Source: Bizionia sp. (lineage in GTDB: Bacteria; Bacteroidota; Bacteroidia; Flavobacteriales; Flavobacteriaceae). From it: a stretch of 7,763 bases of DNA. Positions 7,037 to 7,763 of the stretch are shown here, one piece after another. How positions within the stretch are numbered: position 1 is the stretch's first letter; each line of letters begins with the position of its first letter. Where the stretch lies: assembly GCA_018067115.1 (NCBI GenBank), contig JAGPVI010000100.1, positions 1 through 7,763 of the forward strand. The letters are read 5' to 3'. The notes below the pieces were generated by a model. It worked only from the letters and a program-made list of their open reading frames with translations. It made no database searches and was not told the DNA's origin. Position numbers and translations under genes: made by a program.

Positions 7037-7516
7037 CTATTCGTTCACAGATAAAATAAGGGGTAACGTAAAGGTCGTTTTTACTGGCTGATCTCTCTTT
7101 ATTGCAGGATAAATTTCGGGAAGCGTTTCTAAACTTTCTTGTAACACTTTTTTTAAAGAAGGGATTTCGAGTGTTGTTAACGAATCTACCTTGATATCAT
7201 TTAACGATAACACCCCTTTTTCAGAAATTGTAAATCCTAAAACTACGGTATCATTAATGTTTTGCGTCACTACAAAGCGTTGCTCTAAAAATGTATTAGC
7301 AATATGAGAAGCCAACGTATTTTCAAAACATTCTTTTCTATCCTCTTTTACGGTTAAAGACTCGCAAGACGCGAAAGCAGGGTAAGCATCCACTGTATTC
7401 CAATTGAATGTTTTTAGCTCTTCATTTAAAATATCTTCTGAAGCTATTTTTTCAGCTTCAAAATATTTACACGAATAAACGCTGACCAATAGTAAAAAAA
7501 CGAGTGCTTTTTTCAT
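7037..7516 (-). CDS. Lipoprotein with TonB C-terminal-like domain
   Basis: A 159-residue protein with a lipoprotein signal: MKK, hydrophobic ALVFLLLVSV, and YSC with the lipidated Cys at 16. The mature region has two cysteines close together (C51 and C63 by count, in ASCESLTV and RKECFEN), which could form a disulfide. The C-terminal ~95 residues follow the TonB C-terminal domain pattern: a helix FENTLASHIANTFLEQ, strand VVLGFTISEKGVLSLNDIKV, a helix PSLKKVLQESLETLPEIYPAIK, and final strand VKTTFTLPLIL. Flavobacterial TonB domains end in the same LP...PA.K.G.PV...TLP.. cadence. There is no membrane helix plus proline-rich linker, so it is not a classical energy transducer; it would be tethered by lipid in a membrane. 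The function is unknown. It is monocistronic here, between a converging glycosyltransferase gene and a diverging DUF456 gene. Confidence 0.75.
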   Translation of the reverse strand: MKKALVFLLLVSVYSCKYFEAEKIASEDILNEELKTFNWNTVDAYPAFASCESLTVKEDRKECFENTLASHIANTFLEQRFVVTQNINDTVVLGFTISEKGVLSLNDIKVDSLTTLEIPSLKKVLQESLETLPEIYPAIKRDQPVKTTFTLPLILSVNE

Positions 7517-7682
7517 AATCTAAACTGAATGTGAAAAGTACAATTTATTATCGTAAAAATAAAAAACCGAAGACAGTGGTTATGTTTTATTTGATAAGGC
7601 CAGTTTTCTCATTCAAATATATTCTACCCTTAATAAACTCTGTAACAAAAACAGTATGCACTCGTCTAACAATAAACGCTAT
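7517..7682. promoter_or_regulatory. Divergent intergenic region, lipoprotein / DUF456
   Basis: A 166-base AT-rich gap between two genes transcribed away from each other, so promoters for both are expected. On the minus strand TACTTTTC (7540-7533) and on the plus strand TATGTTTT (7581-7588) each match seven of eight positions of the TAnnTTTG element, but neither has a convincing upstream TTG. An open frame starting with GTG at 7531 crosses this region and runs into the DUF456 gene; its product resembles nothing I know, and it is probably not a gene. Confidence 0.35.
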
Positions 7683-7763
7683 ATGGATTTATTTTTTATT
7701 TGTGTCGGATTTCTTTTTATACTTATTGGTATTGTAGGAAGTCTTTTACCTGTGCTTCCAGGG
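7683..7763 (+). CDS. DUF456 family membrane protein, N-terminal fragment (3' end outside window)
   Basis: Beginning at the ATG at 7683, the frame stays open to the window edge and gives 27 residues, MDLFFICVGFLFILIGIVGS followed by LLPVLPG. The hydrophobic helix with GIVGSLLPVLPG is the characteristic N-terminus of DUF456 proteins (PF04306), small polytopic membrane proteins of about 160 residues with no known function. The frame differs from the longer open frame at 7531-7737, which it overlaps; family resemblance decides for this one. The leader is A-rich with no Shine-Dalgarno, as for the other genes here. Only the first membrane segment is visible, so the family call rests on a short stretch, though a distinctive one. 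Confidence 0.8.
   Translation, partial: MDLFFICVGFLFILIGIVGSLLPVLPG

Noticed and set aside
7565..7590. AACC ... GGTT imperfect inverted repeat in the lipoprotein/DUF456 gap as an operator
   Set aside because: The arms match only over four to five bases before needing bulges, which is expected by chance in AT-rich DNA.
7531..7737. 68-codon plus-strand open frame starting with GTG
   Set aside because: Its product shows no recognisable family, it begins in the promoter region, and it overlaps the well-supported DUF456 start in another frame.
1..7763. A new defence, mobile or biosynthetic system
   Set aside because: No nuclease-helicase, toxin-antitoxin, recombinase, repeat array or pathway cluster is visible; ruvC is the normal housekeeping resolvase with intact catalytic residues.

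Overview
The window looks like an ordinary chromosomal stretch from a member of the Bacteroidota, most likely a marine-type Flavobacteriaceae. The evidence is AT-rich DNA, starts that lack Shine-Dalgarno sequences and usually sit behind A/T-rich leaders, a lipoprotein with the SC lipobox, and protein families and variants typical of that group (a DUF4407 protein, a two-domain PhnA-like protein, the HGTHTECVGH form of the cyclase family, an FAQ-type signal cleavage site). No rRNA, tRNA, CRISPR array, insertion sequence or phage gene was seen, and no intergenic stretch exceeds 300 bases.

Layout. Positions 1-409 (+) hold the 3' end of a DUF4407 membrane protein. It converges on a six-gene minus-strand run, with a long two-way hairpin terminator at 412-454 between them. 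In transcription order the minus-strand run (4836 down to 480) is: a small outer-membrane beta-barrel protein, ruvC (Holliday-junction resolvase), hemW (radical-SAM heme chaperone), a cyclase-family metal hydrolase, an MmcQ/YjbR protein and a PhnA-like zinc-ribbon protein. The first two genes abut with no spacer. hemW and the cyclase gene overlap by one base. The last two genes are separated by longer gaps and may have their own promoters.

A 70-bp divergent region (4837-4906) leads into a plus-strand pair: a lysylphosphatidylglycerol-synthase-type (UPF0104/PF03706) membrane protein and, one base after its stop, a membrane family-2 glycosyltransferase. Together these suggest a lipid-linked or envelope glycan function. 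A minus-strand lipoprotein with a TonB C-terminal-like domain follows (7037-7516). The window ends in the first 27 codons of a DUF456 membrane protein on the plus strand (7683 to the edge). That gene is easily missed because a longer, unconvincing open frame overlaps it.

The common thread is envelope and housekeeping: DNA repair, heme handling, outer-membrane and lipoprotein components, and a membrane glycosyltransferase pair. I found no convincing evidence of a new defence, mobile or biosynthetic system. The most useful observations are start-site corrections, the missed DUF456 gene, the TonB-like lipoprotein, the variant cyclase active site and the unusual cysteine tail of the beta-barrel protein.
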